From positions 1-60,816 of the forward strand of contig DDNP01000011.1 in the NCBI GenBank assembly GCA_002341185.1: DNA of 60,816 nucleotides. Direction: 5' to 3'. This document shows positions 53,353 to 60,816 of the stretch, one piece after another. Below the pieces are notes generated by a model, which saw only the letters and a program-made list of their open reading frames with translations, was not told the DNA's origin and did not search any database. The DNA comes from Candidatus Neomicrothrix sp. UBA2517. GTDB lineage: Bacteria > Actinomycetota > Acidimicrobiia > Acidimicrobiales > UBA8592. Position 1 is the stretch's first letter. Each line of letters opens with the position of its first letter. The position numbers and the translations under genes are program-made.

Positions 53353-53394
53353 TTTCTGTTTAGGAAAAGCGGGTTCGTTTTTCCTAAACAGAAA
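53353..53394. terminator. Hairpin 2 of a convergent intergenic pair
   Basis: TTTCTGTTTAGGAAAAGCG (53353-53371) pairs with CGTTTTTCCTAAACAGAAA (53376-53394) around a GGTT loop, 19 positions with one G-T wobble. It sits 29 bp after hairpin 1 and repeats its apex GCGGGTTCG. It is probably a bidirectional terminator. Confidence 0.6.
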
Positions 53395-53442
53395 ATCAAA
53401 CCTCATCAGGAAAATCTGGCTGTATTTCCGTAGTTCCAATAT

Positions 53443-54159
53443 TTATCGGCGCTGTAGAACAGTCATTAGAGTCCCAGATCGTTCTTTGGGGTCATTATGG
53501 TCGAATTCGACACCGGCACGAGCAGCTGCTGAACTGCCGGGCCTGCTTTCTGACTCCTCGAAATGTTTCTCTTTAACTATAAGAAAGCCGTTAGATAGAA
53601 TAGAAGTTAAACCCCAAGGAATTGTTATAGGTTCGCTCAACGTCGCTTTAGGGTGAACCTCAACAAGAAGAACGAAATAACCTCCACTAACCAAAACACG
53701 TTCGATCTCTTCGAGCGTTAGCACTAAATCATCCACATGATCAAGGGAATTAAACGATGTAACAATGTCAATACTTGACGATTTAAAGGGAAGATTCTCG
53801 GCTCGAGAAGCTACGTAGTTGGAAGAATGCTTTTCAACACCAAGCTTTAGGTAATCAGTGAGTAGCGGGTCAACACCTATTCGGATGTTTGCATCATCTA
53901 ACCATTCCAGGCTGCCGCGAGGCCCACATCCAATATCAACCACTTTCTTCCCAGCGTAAAGTGACTTATCTAATTCTGGTATTGCCGTAAATAAATCTTG
54001 ATACCAAGAATGGCTAAGTTCTTTCTCGCGAAAGTACCTCCAGCGCCAGTACGTCAATTCGTACAAACGCTTGACATCAAGACCTAATTTCGAGAGCAGC
54101 TTACCGAACTTTTGTATAAGTGGAGCTATGACTGGTGGCGTTGGCCGCTGGTGATTCAT
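53443..54159 (-). CDS. Class I SAM-dependent methyltransferase
   Basis: About 238 residues from ATG 54159; a TTG at 54177 is the alternative. KVVDIGCGPRGSLEWLDDANIRIGVD is the SAM-binding motif I and following strand, LPFKSSSIDIVTSFNSLDHVDD motif II/III, and EEIERVLVSGGYFVLLVEVH the last core strands. The N-terminal basic helices could touch a membrane or nucleic acid. The substrate is unknown. Confidence 0.85.
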   Translation of the reverse strand: MNHQRPTPPVIAPLIQKFGKLLSKLGLDVKRLYELTYWRWRYFREKELSHSWYQDLFTAIPELDKSLYAGKKVVDIGCGPRGSLEWLDDANIRIGVDPLLTDYLKLGVEKHSSNYVASRAENLPFKSSSIDIVTSFNSLDHVDDLVLTLEEIERVLVSGGYFVLLVEVHPKATLSEPITIPWGLTSILSNGFLIVKEKHFEESESRPGSSAAARAGVEFDHNDPKERSGTLMTVLQRR

Positions 54160-54224
54160 TCCTGAATGATATTTCAAATCAGTTCACTAGAAAAGATTAA
54201 AATGAAAAGCTTCTAGACAAAGAT

Positions 54225-56063
54225 TTAACTATCAGTATTTTTCGTTTTGAGCTTCTTTGCGTCTCTTGCTCTATCTGTAATTCCCAATATGCTTTTACGC
54301 ATTCGAATAGTTTCAGGTGTGACCTCAATGCATTCATCGGCAGCGATGAATTCAAGTGCTTGTTCCAAAGAAAAAATTCGCGGAGGTGTTAAGCGAACAG
54401 TATCGTCAGAAGCCGCTGCACGAACGTTAGTCATTTTCTTTTCCTTAGTGATATTTACATTCATGTCTTCAACTCGTGAGTTCTCACCGATAATCATTCC
54501 TTCATACACGCCTGTCCCTGGTGAGATGAGAAGTGACGTTCGTTCCTGAAGAGGAGCGATGGCATATGTTGTAGCGACTCCCGATCGATCAGAGACAACA
54601 CTACCGGTCATTCTCATTCGCAGTTCACCCATCCAAGGTTCGTAATTTTCAAACACATGGTGCAACAATCCAGTACCACGAGTTTCGGTAAGGAACTCGG
54701 TTCTGAAACCGATTAACGCTCTAGCGGCAACAATGTACTCGAGGCGAACCCATCCACTTGCATTGTTCGTCATTGTTTCCATCCGGCCTTTGCGACTCCC
54801 GAGCAGTTGTGTAACTGGCCCCACATACTCTTCGGGTATATCTATTGTCAGATACTCGGTTGGTTCATGAAGTTTCCCGTCTATTTCTTTTGTCACGACT
54901 TCAGGTTTCCCGACAGTGAGCTCAAAGCCTTCCCTGCGCATCATCTCCACCAAGATTGCAAGCTGTAATTCGCCTCTCCCTTGCACTTCCCACGCATCAG
55001 GTTTTTCTGTTGGAAACATTCGAATGGATACATTTCCAATTAATTCTTTTTCTAAGCGGGCTTTTACGAGCCGAGCGGTTAACTTATTTCCCTCTTTCCC
55101 AGCTAAAGGCGATGAATTTGTACCTATTGTTACGGAGAGGGTTGGCTCATCTACAGTGATGACAGGCAGCGGCTTTGGGTTATCAGGGTCAGAAAGAGTT
55201 TCGCCAATAGTGATGTCCTCAATTCCCGAAATGGCAATTACTTCCCCAGCTTCCGCTGTTTCTACTTCAACCCGCTCCAAGTATTCTGTAACATACAAGT
55301 TCGCTATTTGTGCGCTAGCAATCTCACCATTCGTTTTACACCAGGAAACCCTTGCACCTTTTTTGATCGTTCCGTGCATAACTCTACATAGCGCTATTCG
55401 CCCGACGTACGGAGATGCGTCTAGGTTCGTAACCCATGCTTGAAACGGATGATCAGGGTCATGCATCGGAGGGGGTATGGTCTCAACAAGTATGTCAAAC
55501 AACGGAAGGAGATCATCTCCAGGCTGTTCAAGGTCTGTAGTAGCTATTCCTTTACGTGCGTCCGTGTAAATAATCGGAAAGTCTATTTGATCATCAGAAG
55601 CATCTAAGTCAATAAACAACTCATAAACCTCATCTATCACCTCAGCGATTCTCGCATCAGGCCGATCAATTTTGTTAATGACCAGCACAACTGGAAGGTT
55701 TTGCGAAAGCGCTTTTCTAAGAACAAAACGTGTTTGCGGTAATGGTCCTTCACTTGAATCTACGAGAAGGAGTACGCCATCAACCATTTTCAGTGCTCGT
55801 TCAACTTCTCCTCCAAAGTCAGCGTGCCCAGGTGTGTCTAAGATATTGATTTTTGTCTCACCGTATTGAATAGCAGCGTTTTTCGCAAGAATCGTGATTC
55901 CACGTTCTCGTTCAATGTCCATCGAGTCCATTACTCGATCTTGGGTTTCTTTGTAGTCGCTAAATGCGCCAGATTGTTGCAGCATTCCGTCAATCAATGT
56001 TGTTTTCCCATGGTCAACGTGGGCGATGATAGCGACATTTCGTATGGTTTTCTGTGGTTGCAT
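54225..56063 (-). CDS. typA: Translational GTPase TypA/BipA
   Basis: About 612 residues from ATG 56063 (MQPQKTIRNVAIIAHVDHGKTTL). G motifs: AHVDHGKTT, ERERGIT, DTPGHADF, NKIDRPDAR. The C-terminal domains (GRGELQLAILVEMMRREGFEL, SDRSGVATTYA, ENSRVEDMNVN) are those of BipA. It binds the ribosome and helps assembly and stress responses. It is followed by the methyltransferase gene with about 65 bp between. Confidence 0.95.
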   Translation of the reverse strand: MQPQKTIRNVAIIAHVDHGKTTLIDGMLQQSGAFSDYKETQDRVMDSMDIERERGITILAKNAAIQYGETKINILDTPGHADFGGEVERALKMVDGVLLLVDSSEGPLPQTRFVLRKALSQNLPVVLVINKIDRPDARIAEVIDEVYELFIDLDASDDQIDFPIIYTDARKGIATTDLEQPGDDLLPLFDILVETIPPPMHDPDHPFQAWVTNLDASPYVGRIALCRVMHGTIKKGARVSWCKTNGEIASAQIANLYVTEYLERVEVETAEAGEVIAISGIEDITIGETLSDPDNPKPLPVITVDEPTLSVTIGTNSSPLAGKEGNKLTARLVKARLEKELIGNVSIRMFPTEKPDAWEVQGRGELQLAILVEMMRREGFELTVGKPEVVTKEIDGKLHEPTEYLTIDIPEEYVGPVTQLLGSRKGRMETMTNNASGWVRLEYIVAARALIGFRTEFLTETRGTGLLHHVFENYEPWMGELRMRMTGSVVSDRSGVATTYAIAPLQERTSLLISPGTGVYEGMIIGENSRVEDMNVNITKEKKMTNVRAAASDDTVRLTPPRIFSLEQALEFIAADECIEVTPETIRMRKSILGITDRARDAKKLKTKNTDS

Positions 56064-56162
56064 GACCGGACCACAGTACAAGAGTTCAGTATCTTTTCCT
56101 CAGATGCAGGTAGATATAACATCTAAGTGTAACAGTCATGCATTTGCGTTTATATTGTAATC

Positions 56163-56558
56163 ATGAACGGGAAACTTACCCATCTCGCTCTTCCATGCCA
56201 CGATCTTGTGAAAACAATTCAATGGTACGAACGTTTTACCCCCTTGAATGTGATCCACCAGCGGGAAGATAACGGTGCCAAAGTCGCATGGATACAATCC
56301 GACGACAAAAGTTTTTTCTTAGTGTTTCTTCAGTCCCCTGACTCAAAGGAACCAACCCCTACGCTGTCACCATTTGCTCATCTAGGAATCGAAATGGCAT
56401 CTAAGAAGGAAGTCAATGTCATCGCAGCAGAAGGACGAGATCATGCATGTTTGGTATGGGAACCTAGGCAAGAACCCGACCCTGTTGGCTATGTTTGTGC
56501 CCTGAGTGACCCTGACGGCAATCTCGTAGAGTTCTCCTACGGCCAAACTATAAATTAA
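56163..56558 (+). CDS. VOC family protein
   Basis: A 131-residue glyoxalase-fold protein. KLTHLALPCHDLVKTIQWYERF is the first module with a metal His, SPFAHLGIEMAS and the final SDPDGNLVEFSYG complete the pattern with His and Glu ligands. It is a single-domain lactoylglutathione lyase-like enzyme that probably works as a dimer. The substrate is unknown. Confidence 0.84.
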   Translation: MNGKLTHLALPCHDLVKTIQWYERFTPLNVIHQREDNGAKVAWIQSDDKSFFLVFLQSPDSKEPTPTLSPFAHLGIEMASKKEVNVIAAEGRDHACLVWEPRQEPDPVGYVCALSDPDGNLVEFSYGQTIN

Positions 56559-56662
56559 CAAGTTACTAGTGATTAAATAACCAAATATTTATTACTCCTT
56601 CATCACCGATACCACCACATTCACATCCTGTGGGGTGAGTGAACCTGATGCATGATTCTGTA

Positions 56663-57406
56663 CTAGTTAGACCTAGCGTGACGTTTACTCATTTGATTGA
56701 AAGCAATCGCAATCAAGATTCCGGAAATGATAGAAATTCCACCACTTATTGCATACAGTACATCGCCAACTATTGCATCATCAATCCCATCTTCAATTTC
56801 ATAGCCGGTAAAGTTACCAATGAAGGCAAACGCGAACGACACCCACCAGAGTATAAAACCAACGAGCCAAAAACTATTTCTCTGATTTTCAACATCTCCT
56901 TCGCCGGAAGCATTTTTCCATGCATCGCTAACGACTTGGTAAGGGACAAAAAACATCATCACTGGGGTAAACCAGCCACCGATTGCCCAGCCACTCGTCC
57001 ATCGTCCTTTACGGTTCAGTGCCTCAATATTTGAAGTTGCTCTCCACGCCCAGATAATTAGGAGCACCAGTAAAGGAAGAGCGATAAGAAATTCGAAGAT
57101 GAGCGACGCGCTAACAAAATTGTCAGCATTTTCCACGTCGTTCCAACTGAGGTACTTCCCATCCTTTATATCAGTCAATATTGAAGCTCTATACGAAAAG
57201 GCAATGAGAACGAAGAGTCCCACCGCTGCTGAAATCCCAGATAAAATTGAAACAGCTTTACCTAAACCAAGAAGATTATAGGTAGTTACGTTGCTGTGCT
57301 CTGAAGGTATCAGCAATGCTTTTTGTTCCTCGTATTCTTCTTTAGAAATTAAAGAGTCTTCGCGTAGCTTGTCTAACTTTCTAAGTTCTTCCATCCACTT
57401 TGACAT
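56663..57406 (-). CDS. SHOCT domain plus DUF4328-like membrane protein
   Basis: A 247-residue protein. Residues 1-35 (MEELRKLDKLREDSLISKEEYEEQK) form a SHOCT motif, here at the N-terminus. Four or more membrane helices follow with RWTSGWAIGGWFTPVMMFFVPYQVVSD, a DUF4328 hallmark. It is divergent from a second protein with an almost identical N-terminal SHOCT at 57574. Function unknown; SHOCT motifs are thought to mediate oligomerisation. Confidence 0.8.
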   Translation of the reverse strand: MSKWMEELRKLDKLREDSLISKEEYEEQKALLIPSEHSNVTTYNLLGLGKAVSILSGISAAVGLFVLIAFSYRASILTDIKDGKYLSWNDVENADNFVSASLIFEFLIALPLLVLLIIWAWRATSNIEALNRKGRWTSGWAIGGWFTPVMMFFVPYQVVSDAWKNASGEGDVENQRNSFWLVGFILWWVSFAFAFIGNFTGYEIEDGIDDAIVGDVLYAISGGISIISGILIAIAFNQMSKRHARSN

Positions 57407-57573
57407 GTGACCCCTTTGATAGTTATCAAAATTATTACAAGATATAGCTTTGCTTTAACGATATGCGACGCATTGCCTATCAGTTTATTTCCAAGCAGAC
57501 ATAATATGCTACTGTATGGATACATACGAAAATGGTTACAAGATAATCATGTTTCATAAAGGGGGAAAGAATA

Positions 57574-58068
57574 ATGGCAGATTGGATGGATGAATTACGC
57601 GATCTAGACAAATTACGCGAAGATTCTTTAATTTCTGGAGAAGAGTACGAACATCAGAAAACTATGATCATGGAAAGGCGTGATGGAACAGACCTATCTG
57701 CTGGACAAGGTGATGTTGGAGTTTCAGCATGGGCCAGGCTCGGTTGTGCGCTTGTGGATGGAATTCTAGTATTTGTGACCTTAGGTATTGGTTGGGTTAT
57801 TTGGGCTTTCACTTTAAGTGGTTCAGGACAAACTCCAGCTAAAAAATTATTGAACCAGACAGTGATGGACCTTGATACCGGTAAACCAATGAAATTGGGA
57901 AGAATGTTTTGGATGAGGTATTTCATCGGGTCAATAGTTGCCCAAATTGCATTCTTATTCACATTAGGAATTCTTATTTTCATGCCATTTTGGGACAAAC
58001 GCAATCAAAATATTTATGACAAAATCTCAAATGCGTTAGTCATTGCGACACCAAATTCAGTTTCGTAA
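57574..58068 (+). CDS. SHOCT domain plus RDD-family membrane protein
   Basis: A 164-residue protein with a strong GGGGG-A-AAG site. Residues 1-30 (MDELRDLDKLREDSLISGEE) repeat the SHOCT of the divergent neighbour nearly word for word. A membrane RDD-like domain follows: ARLGCALVDGILVFV, GQTPAKKLLNQTVMD and RYFIGSI. RDD proteins include Na/H antiporters and others with unknown role. The shared tag suggests the two proteins interact or arose by domain shuffling. Confidence 0.78.
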   Translation: MADWMDELRDLDKLREDSLISGEEYEHQKTMIMERRDGTDLSAGQGDVGVSAWARLGCALVDGILVFVTLGIGWVIWAFTLSGSGQTPAKKLLNQTVMDLDTGKPMKLGRMFWMRYFIGSIVAQIAFLFTLGILIFMPFWDKRNQNIYDKISNALVIATPNSVS

Positions 58069-58094
58069 GGGTAACGAAAAAACTCCATACCGCA

Positions 58095-58622
58095 TCAAAT
58101 GGTTAAACGGTCATTTACCTTTTCAACAATTGATTTTGCTAGCTCTCTCAGTCCCTCATTATCCGTTGTAGCGACGCGATGGGGAACCATAACGGTTCCG
58201 GTGTATTGATCCATTCCTACAGTGGGAGCGAAACTAGAAACGATGGGTGCGAAGGGTTCAGTAATAATAAGCGATGTTGGAATTCCATGTGCTTCCATTT
58301 GAATCGCATCGTGCAAACTACACGCGGTACATGCGCCTCAATCACCGAGTCCCGAAATTATCAAATGCGCACGGGCCGCTAACATTTCGGCTTCGTCAGC
58401 ATCTATAGGCTTTCCAGCACTTGACTTCGAATGCACAATAACTTCTTTAACAGGCAAATAGTCTCGTAACCCTTCAGCCACATAGGTTAGAAGTTCCTTT
58501 GCATGCGGTTTAGAGTTATCAATCACTGCAATGGTCAAAGGATCAACTAGTTCCTGGCGCTTAGCCATAGCAATTTTTAACTGATTGCCTTGTTCATATT
58601 CAGGGCTAAAAACGGTAATCAT
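58095..58622 (-). CDS. UGSC-family selenoprotein (UGAC), in-frame TGA at 58338-58340
   Basis: Reading through TGA gives 175 residues from the ATG at 58622; an ATG at 58568 is an alternative. The region is HLIISGLGD-U95-GAC98-TACSLHDAIQMEAHG, the D-U-G-S-C-T motif of the UGSC seleno-protein family with Ser changed to Ala. The flanks (GIPTSLIITEPF, VPHR ending in helices) also fit the family. A hairpin with the same layout as that of the AhpD-like gene follows the UGA. The family lacks a known reaction; a redox role at U/C is inferred. The partner gene lies 14 bp upstream in an apparent operon. Confidence 0.86.
58305..58340 (-). promoter_or_regulatory. SECIS-like hairpin after the UGA of the UGSC-family gene
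   Basis: On the minus strand: UGA (58340-58338), two bases, outer arm CGCAT (58335-58331), a six-base left bulge (58330-58325), inner arm CGTG (58324-58321), loop TAGTTTG (58320-58314), then CACG (58313-58310) and ATGCG (58309-58305). The loop begins 17 nt after the UGA and contains AGTT, as in the AhpD-like element. Confidence 0.6.
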
Positions 58623-58636
58623 TCCCACGATCGTTG

Positions 58637-59707
58637 TTATCCTTTGCCTGCTTCGTTGGCATCTGATGTGTTGAATTGCACCACTTTCGTGACAGTCTTT
58701 GAGTGCACTGTAGGAGCCCATGTCGGAATATATGCACTCCACCCAGCACCAGGACTTCCAGCAGTGACCAGAAAAATATCTTCAGGGGTTCGAACGGTAG
58801 CAAGCTTCCCATCAGCATCGGGTGTCATATCATTTTGAGTTGTATGCTCCATCACAATCCCAGCAGTTTCAAGGTATGAAGGGGTGACGCGAGAGGCTTC
58901 AACGAGGTGCTCGCGAATCGCTCGCTTTGACCAACCACTTTCTACAAGAATCCGTCTATGTTCATACCCCAATACAAGTAAAACCTGATGCCCTTTCCCC
59001 ACTCCGTATGTTGTGGGGTTCGTCATAGCAGATGCTAATGATGCGAGAACCCCTTCCGCAGTTCCATTCAACTGATTCGAAATTTGATGAGGGCCCTCAG
59101 CTGCTAACAGTGTCACTGTTGTTTCCTCTTCCCCAAATCCAAGCTCTACCCTTAAAGGATCCCATTGCCCTGGAGGTGGTTCTTCAGCGACCAGCATTGT
59201 ATATTTCCCGGGATGACCCAGCGAAGAACCATCTAAATAATCGGAACGTGCCCCAAGAACATTCATCGCTATCAGTCTCAGTGCCCTGCCAACAGTTGCG
59301 TTAGCTCGGTGACCTGGACCGAGCGCATTACGCGTTGCGTTAAAGCCAAGGTCCTGAAGGCTGGGACCACTAATCGCTACGCATAATGCAGCACCTCCAG
59401 TACTGGTAAGAACAGTGTTACACCCGAATGCTGGATCACACATTGCATTTATCGCAGCCAGTACCACTGGAAAATGTTTCGGCTCGCACCCAGACATAAC
59501 AGCATTAATAGCTGCTTTCTCAGCTGAAATCGTCCGTGAACGCTCAGGAACCATACCCACAACCTTGTCAGGTTTAACATTGGCAGAATTCAACATGGCA
59601 TTAATTCGTTCAGGTGTCGGCGCAATGATCGGAAGCCCATCAGTCCAGCCACGTGTAAAAAACTCCTCCTGCACATCTGATTCAACAAGCATTAACGAAG
59701 TAGCCAT
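58637..59707 (-). CDS. Conserved protein encoded beside the UGSC selenoprotein
   Basis: 356 residues from ATG 59707 (MATSLMLVESDVQEEFF), chosen over an ATG at 59743. Conspicuous segments are FTRGWTDGLPIIAPTPERI, ISAEKAAINAVMSGCEPKHFPVVLAAI, ALCVAISGPSLQDLGFN and LGARSDYLDGSSLGHPGKYT. There is no signal peptide or membrane segment. It has scattered Cys but no CxxC. To my memory this is a recurrent neighbour of UGSC proteins, without assigned function. I infer a two-component enzyme with the selenoprotein, possibly like the A/B subunits of selenium-dependent reductases. Confidence 0.65.
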   Translation of the reverse strand: MATSLMLVESDVQEEFFTRGWTDGLPIIAPTPERINAMLNSANVKPDKVVGMVPERSRTISAEKAAINAVMSGCEPKHFPVVLAAINAMCDPAFGCNTVLTSTGGAALCVAISGPSLQDLGFNATRNALGPGHRANATVGRALRLIAMNVLGARSDYLDGSSLGHPGKYTMLVAEEPPPGQWDPLRVELGFGEEETTVTLLAAEGPHQISNQLNGTAEGVLASLASAMTNPTTYGVGKGHQVLLVLGYEHRRILVESGWSKRAIREHLVEASRVTPSYLETAGIVMEHTTQNDMTPDADGKLATVRTPEDIFLVTAGSPGAGWSAYIPTWAPTVHSKTVTKVVQFNTSDANEAGKG

Positions 59708-59799
59708 GGGTGTTACATTAGCAGCGCCCCCATTGCAGAGCATTTCCGATCAAATTCAATGCGACTTACTTCACGTCGCTCAGTTGGATCGTTTATTTA

Positions 59800-60816
59800 T
59801 TAGGGATTAACCAAATCTGCTACATACCATCCGCACCAAACGGTATCGAACTCTTCTGTGTTGCCACATGTAGCGGCAAATTGGAAATAATCATCATCTT
59901 CGAATCCAGATGAAGCGAAATATAACAGATCGCAAGAGTTCCCATTATCTTGTGAGCATTCATCGTAAAGTATGTCAAGGTTCGGGTCCTCGCCGTAACT
60001 TGTCGGGAAAGATGTCTTAAAGTATTCAATACAGTAAATATCAATTTCGACTCGGTCTCCACATGTTGCTCCAAACTCCGTGTATTCACCGCCCACAGGT
60101 ACGTAAAGGTCAAGATTAAATAGGTTGTCACACGCCCAATACGTTCCATCAGAACATAGATCCCAGAGATAATCACCAATTATGTTTGTGCCGTAAGCGT
60201 ATCCATCACAGTTTTCTGTAGTAGCGGTCCCATCTTGTATGGAGCGTTCAATAAATGATCCTAAGTGACTGTATGTGAAGCTTTCACCATTAAGTTGCGC
60301 ACCACCTTCTTTAACATATTGGGTTACTACTCCGACGACTTGCCCAGTTGCAGAAATAAGTGGCCCTCCACTTGATCCATAATCACTGGCTTCGTCCGAA
60401 ATAACTCCTATGCGGCTGGAGCCTTCCCGAAGAAATGAGATAATCGTCCCAGGGCTCACCGAAAATGAATAGTACGGGGCCGGATACCCAAGGCTAACTA
60501 CTGGTTCTCCCTCTCGTAACGCATTTGGGTCAGCCCATTCAAGCCACAAATCAACAGGTGTTGAAACCCGCACCACTGCGACATCTAGTTCCTTATCCTT
60601 CCCGATGACAATGCCTTCCAAGGTGTCGCCATTTCTTGAAATGAGAGTTGGTGTCATATCTGGACCTATCACATGTTCATTCGTTATGAAGATGTCCCGA
60701 GCAACAGCAAATGATGACCCTCCTGATTCAATACCGCATGCGTCCGTCACTACTTCCCACACTGCATCCCCCAGCTGCTCTCCAATATCAGCCGGAGATA
60801 GTAGAACAGGTTCTTC
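59800..60816 (-). CDS. Secreted trypsin-like serine protease with Cys-rich C-terminal modules (5' end outside window)
   Basis: The frame is open to the last base, so the start lies beyond the window. The protease part has the full triad: His in TNEHVIG, Asp in KELDVAVVRV and Ser in YGSSGGPL, in the HtrA/S1C order. Two C-terminal modules follow, LWDLCSDGTYWACDNLF...GATCG and LYDECSQ...SCDLLYFASSG...AATCG, with paired Cys. Such modules occur on secreted actinobacterial proteins to my recollection. No PDZ domain is visible. An extracellular protease is likely. Confidence 0.83.
   Translation of the reverse strand, partial: EEPVLLSPADIGEQLGDAVWEVVTDACGIESGGSSFAVARDIFITNEHVIGPDMTPTLISRNGDTLEGIVIGKDKELDVAVVRVSTPVDLWLEWADPNALREGEPVVSLGYPAPYYSFSVSPGTIISFLREGSSRIGVISDEASDYGSSGGPLISATGQVVGVVTQYVKEGGAQLNGESFTYSHLGSFIERSIQDGTATTENCDGYAYGTNIIGDYLWDLCSDGTYWACDNLFNLDLYVPVGGEYTEFGATCGDRVEIDIYCIEYFKTSFPTSYGEDPNLDILYDECSQDNGNSCDLLYFASSGFEDDDYFQFAATCGNTEEFDTVWCGWYVADLVNP

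Noticed and set aside
53251..53656. Plus-strand ORFs over the twin hairpins
   Set aside because: They arise from the hairpin repeats and the antisense of the methyltransferase gene; no start signals.
1..60816. TGA reassigned to Trp or Gly genome-wide
   Set aside because: Many intact genes end normally at TGA (sodN, TSUP permease, EamA transporter, AhpD paralogue).

Overview
The window looks like chromosome from an aquatic, probably marine, actinobacterium, most likely of the Acidimicrobiia. The DNA is AT-leaning. It carries a nickel superoxide dismutase with its maturation protease, an MhuD-type heme-degrading enzyme inside a heme-uptake operon, TIGR03083 and SHOCT proteins, and a heliorhodopsin close to the actinobacterial prototype 48C12. 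There are no phage, IS, CRISPR, rRNA or convincing tRNA signals. TGA is a normal stop here (for example sodN, the TSUP permease and the EamA transporter), so the in-frame TGA codons described below are local events, not a changed genetic code.

Layout. 1-3.4 kb: end of a DUF2889 gene, an AhpD/carboxymuconolactone-decarboxylase pair of which one is a selenoprotein, a VOC enzyme, and a lipoprotein/membrane pair. 3.5-9.3 kb: TSUP permease, ribokinase, a nickel module (NiCoT, sodN, sodX), phosphoribosyltransferase, nucleoside deoxyribosyltransferase, manA. 9.3-15.7 kb: enoyl-CoA hydratase/isomerase with an Old Yellow Enzyme, DsbA-like protein with a cupin, engB, heliorhodopsin with an unusual upstream region, EamA exporter, MOSC protein. 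15.7-20.2 kb: iron-regulated heme operon hmuT-mhuD-hmuU-hmuU2-hmuV. 20.3-25.7 kb: FMN hydroxyacid oxidase, a broken DUF2207 gene, a Baeyer-Villiger-type monooxygenase coupled to a possible 2OG-type oxygenase. 25.7-31.8 kb: leftward catabolic-looking block (SDR, two ABM monooxygenases, two amidohydrolases, a divergent amino-acid dehydrogenase, prenyl synthase). 31.8-40.5 kb: aldolase, glpD, acyl-CoA dehydrogenase, kinase-like phosphotransferase, SDR, MFS, VOC. 40.6-48.4 kb: a branched-chain-type ABC importer packed into two giant polypeptides (LivH-LivM-LivG, and MFS-LivF) plus a substrate-binding lipoprotein. 48.5-60.8 kb: proS, a selenoprotein thioredoxin, pyrC, crotonase, methyltransferase, typA, SHOCT proteins, a UGSC-family selenoprotein with its partner, and a secreted trypsin-like protease cut by the window edge.

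The main discovery is that three genes a standard caller would split or truncate are readable as selenoproteins: an AhpD-like CxxU protein (501-992, minus), a TlpA/thioredoxin-like UxxC lipoprotein (50227-50763, plus) and a UGAC protein (58095-58622, minus). In each, TGA sits exactly where the family has a redox Cys, and a hairpin follows the TGA. Two of the hairpins share the same layout. No selA, selB, selC or selD is present in the window. A fourth in-frame TGA (lipoprotein, 2203-2841) lacks these signs and is more likely a nonsense change. Other points of interest are the MFS-LivF fusion, the overlapping small ORF, terminator-like hairpin and leaderless promoter in front of heliorhodopsin, and the DtxR/IdeR-like box over the heme promoter.
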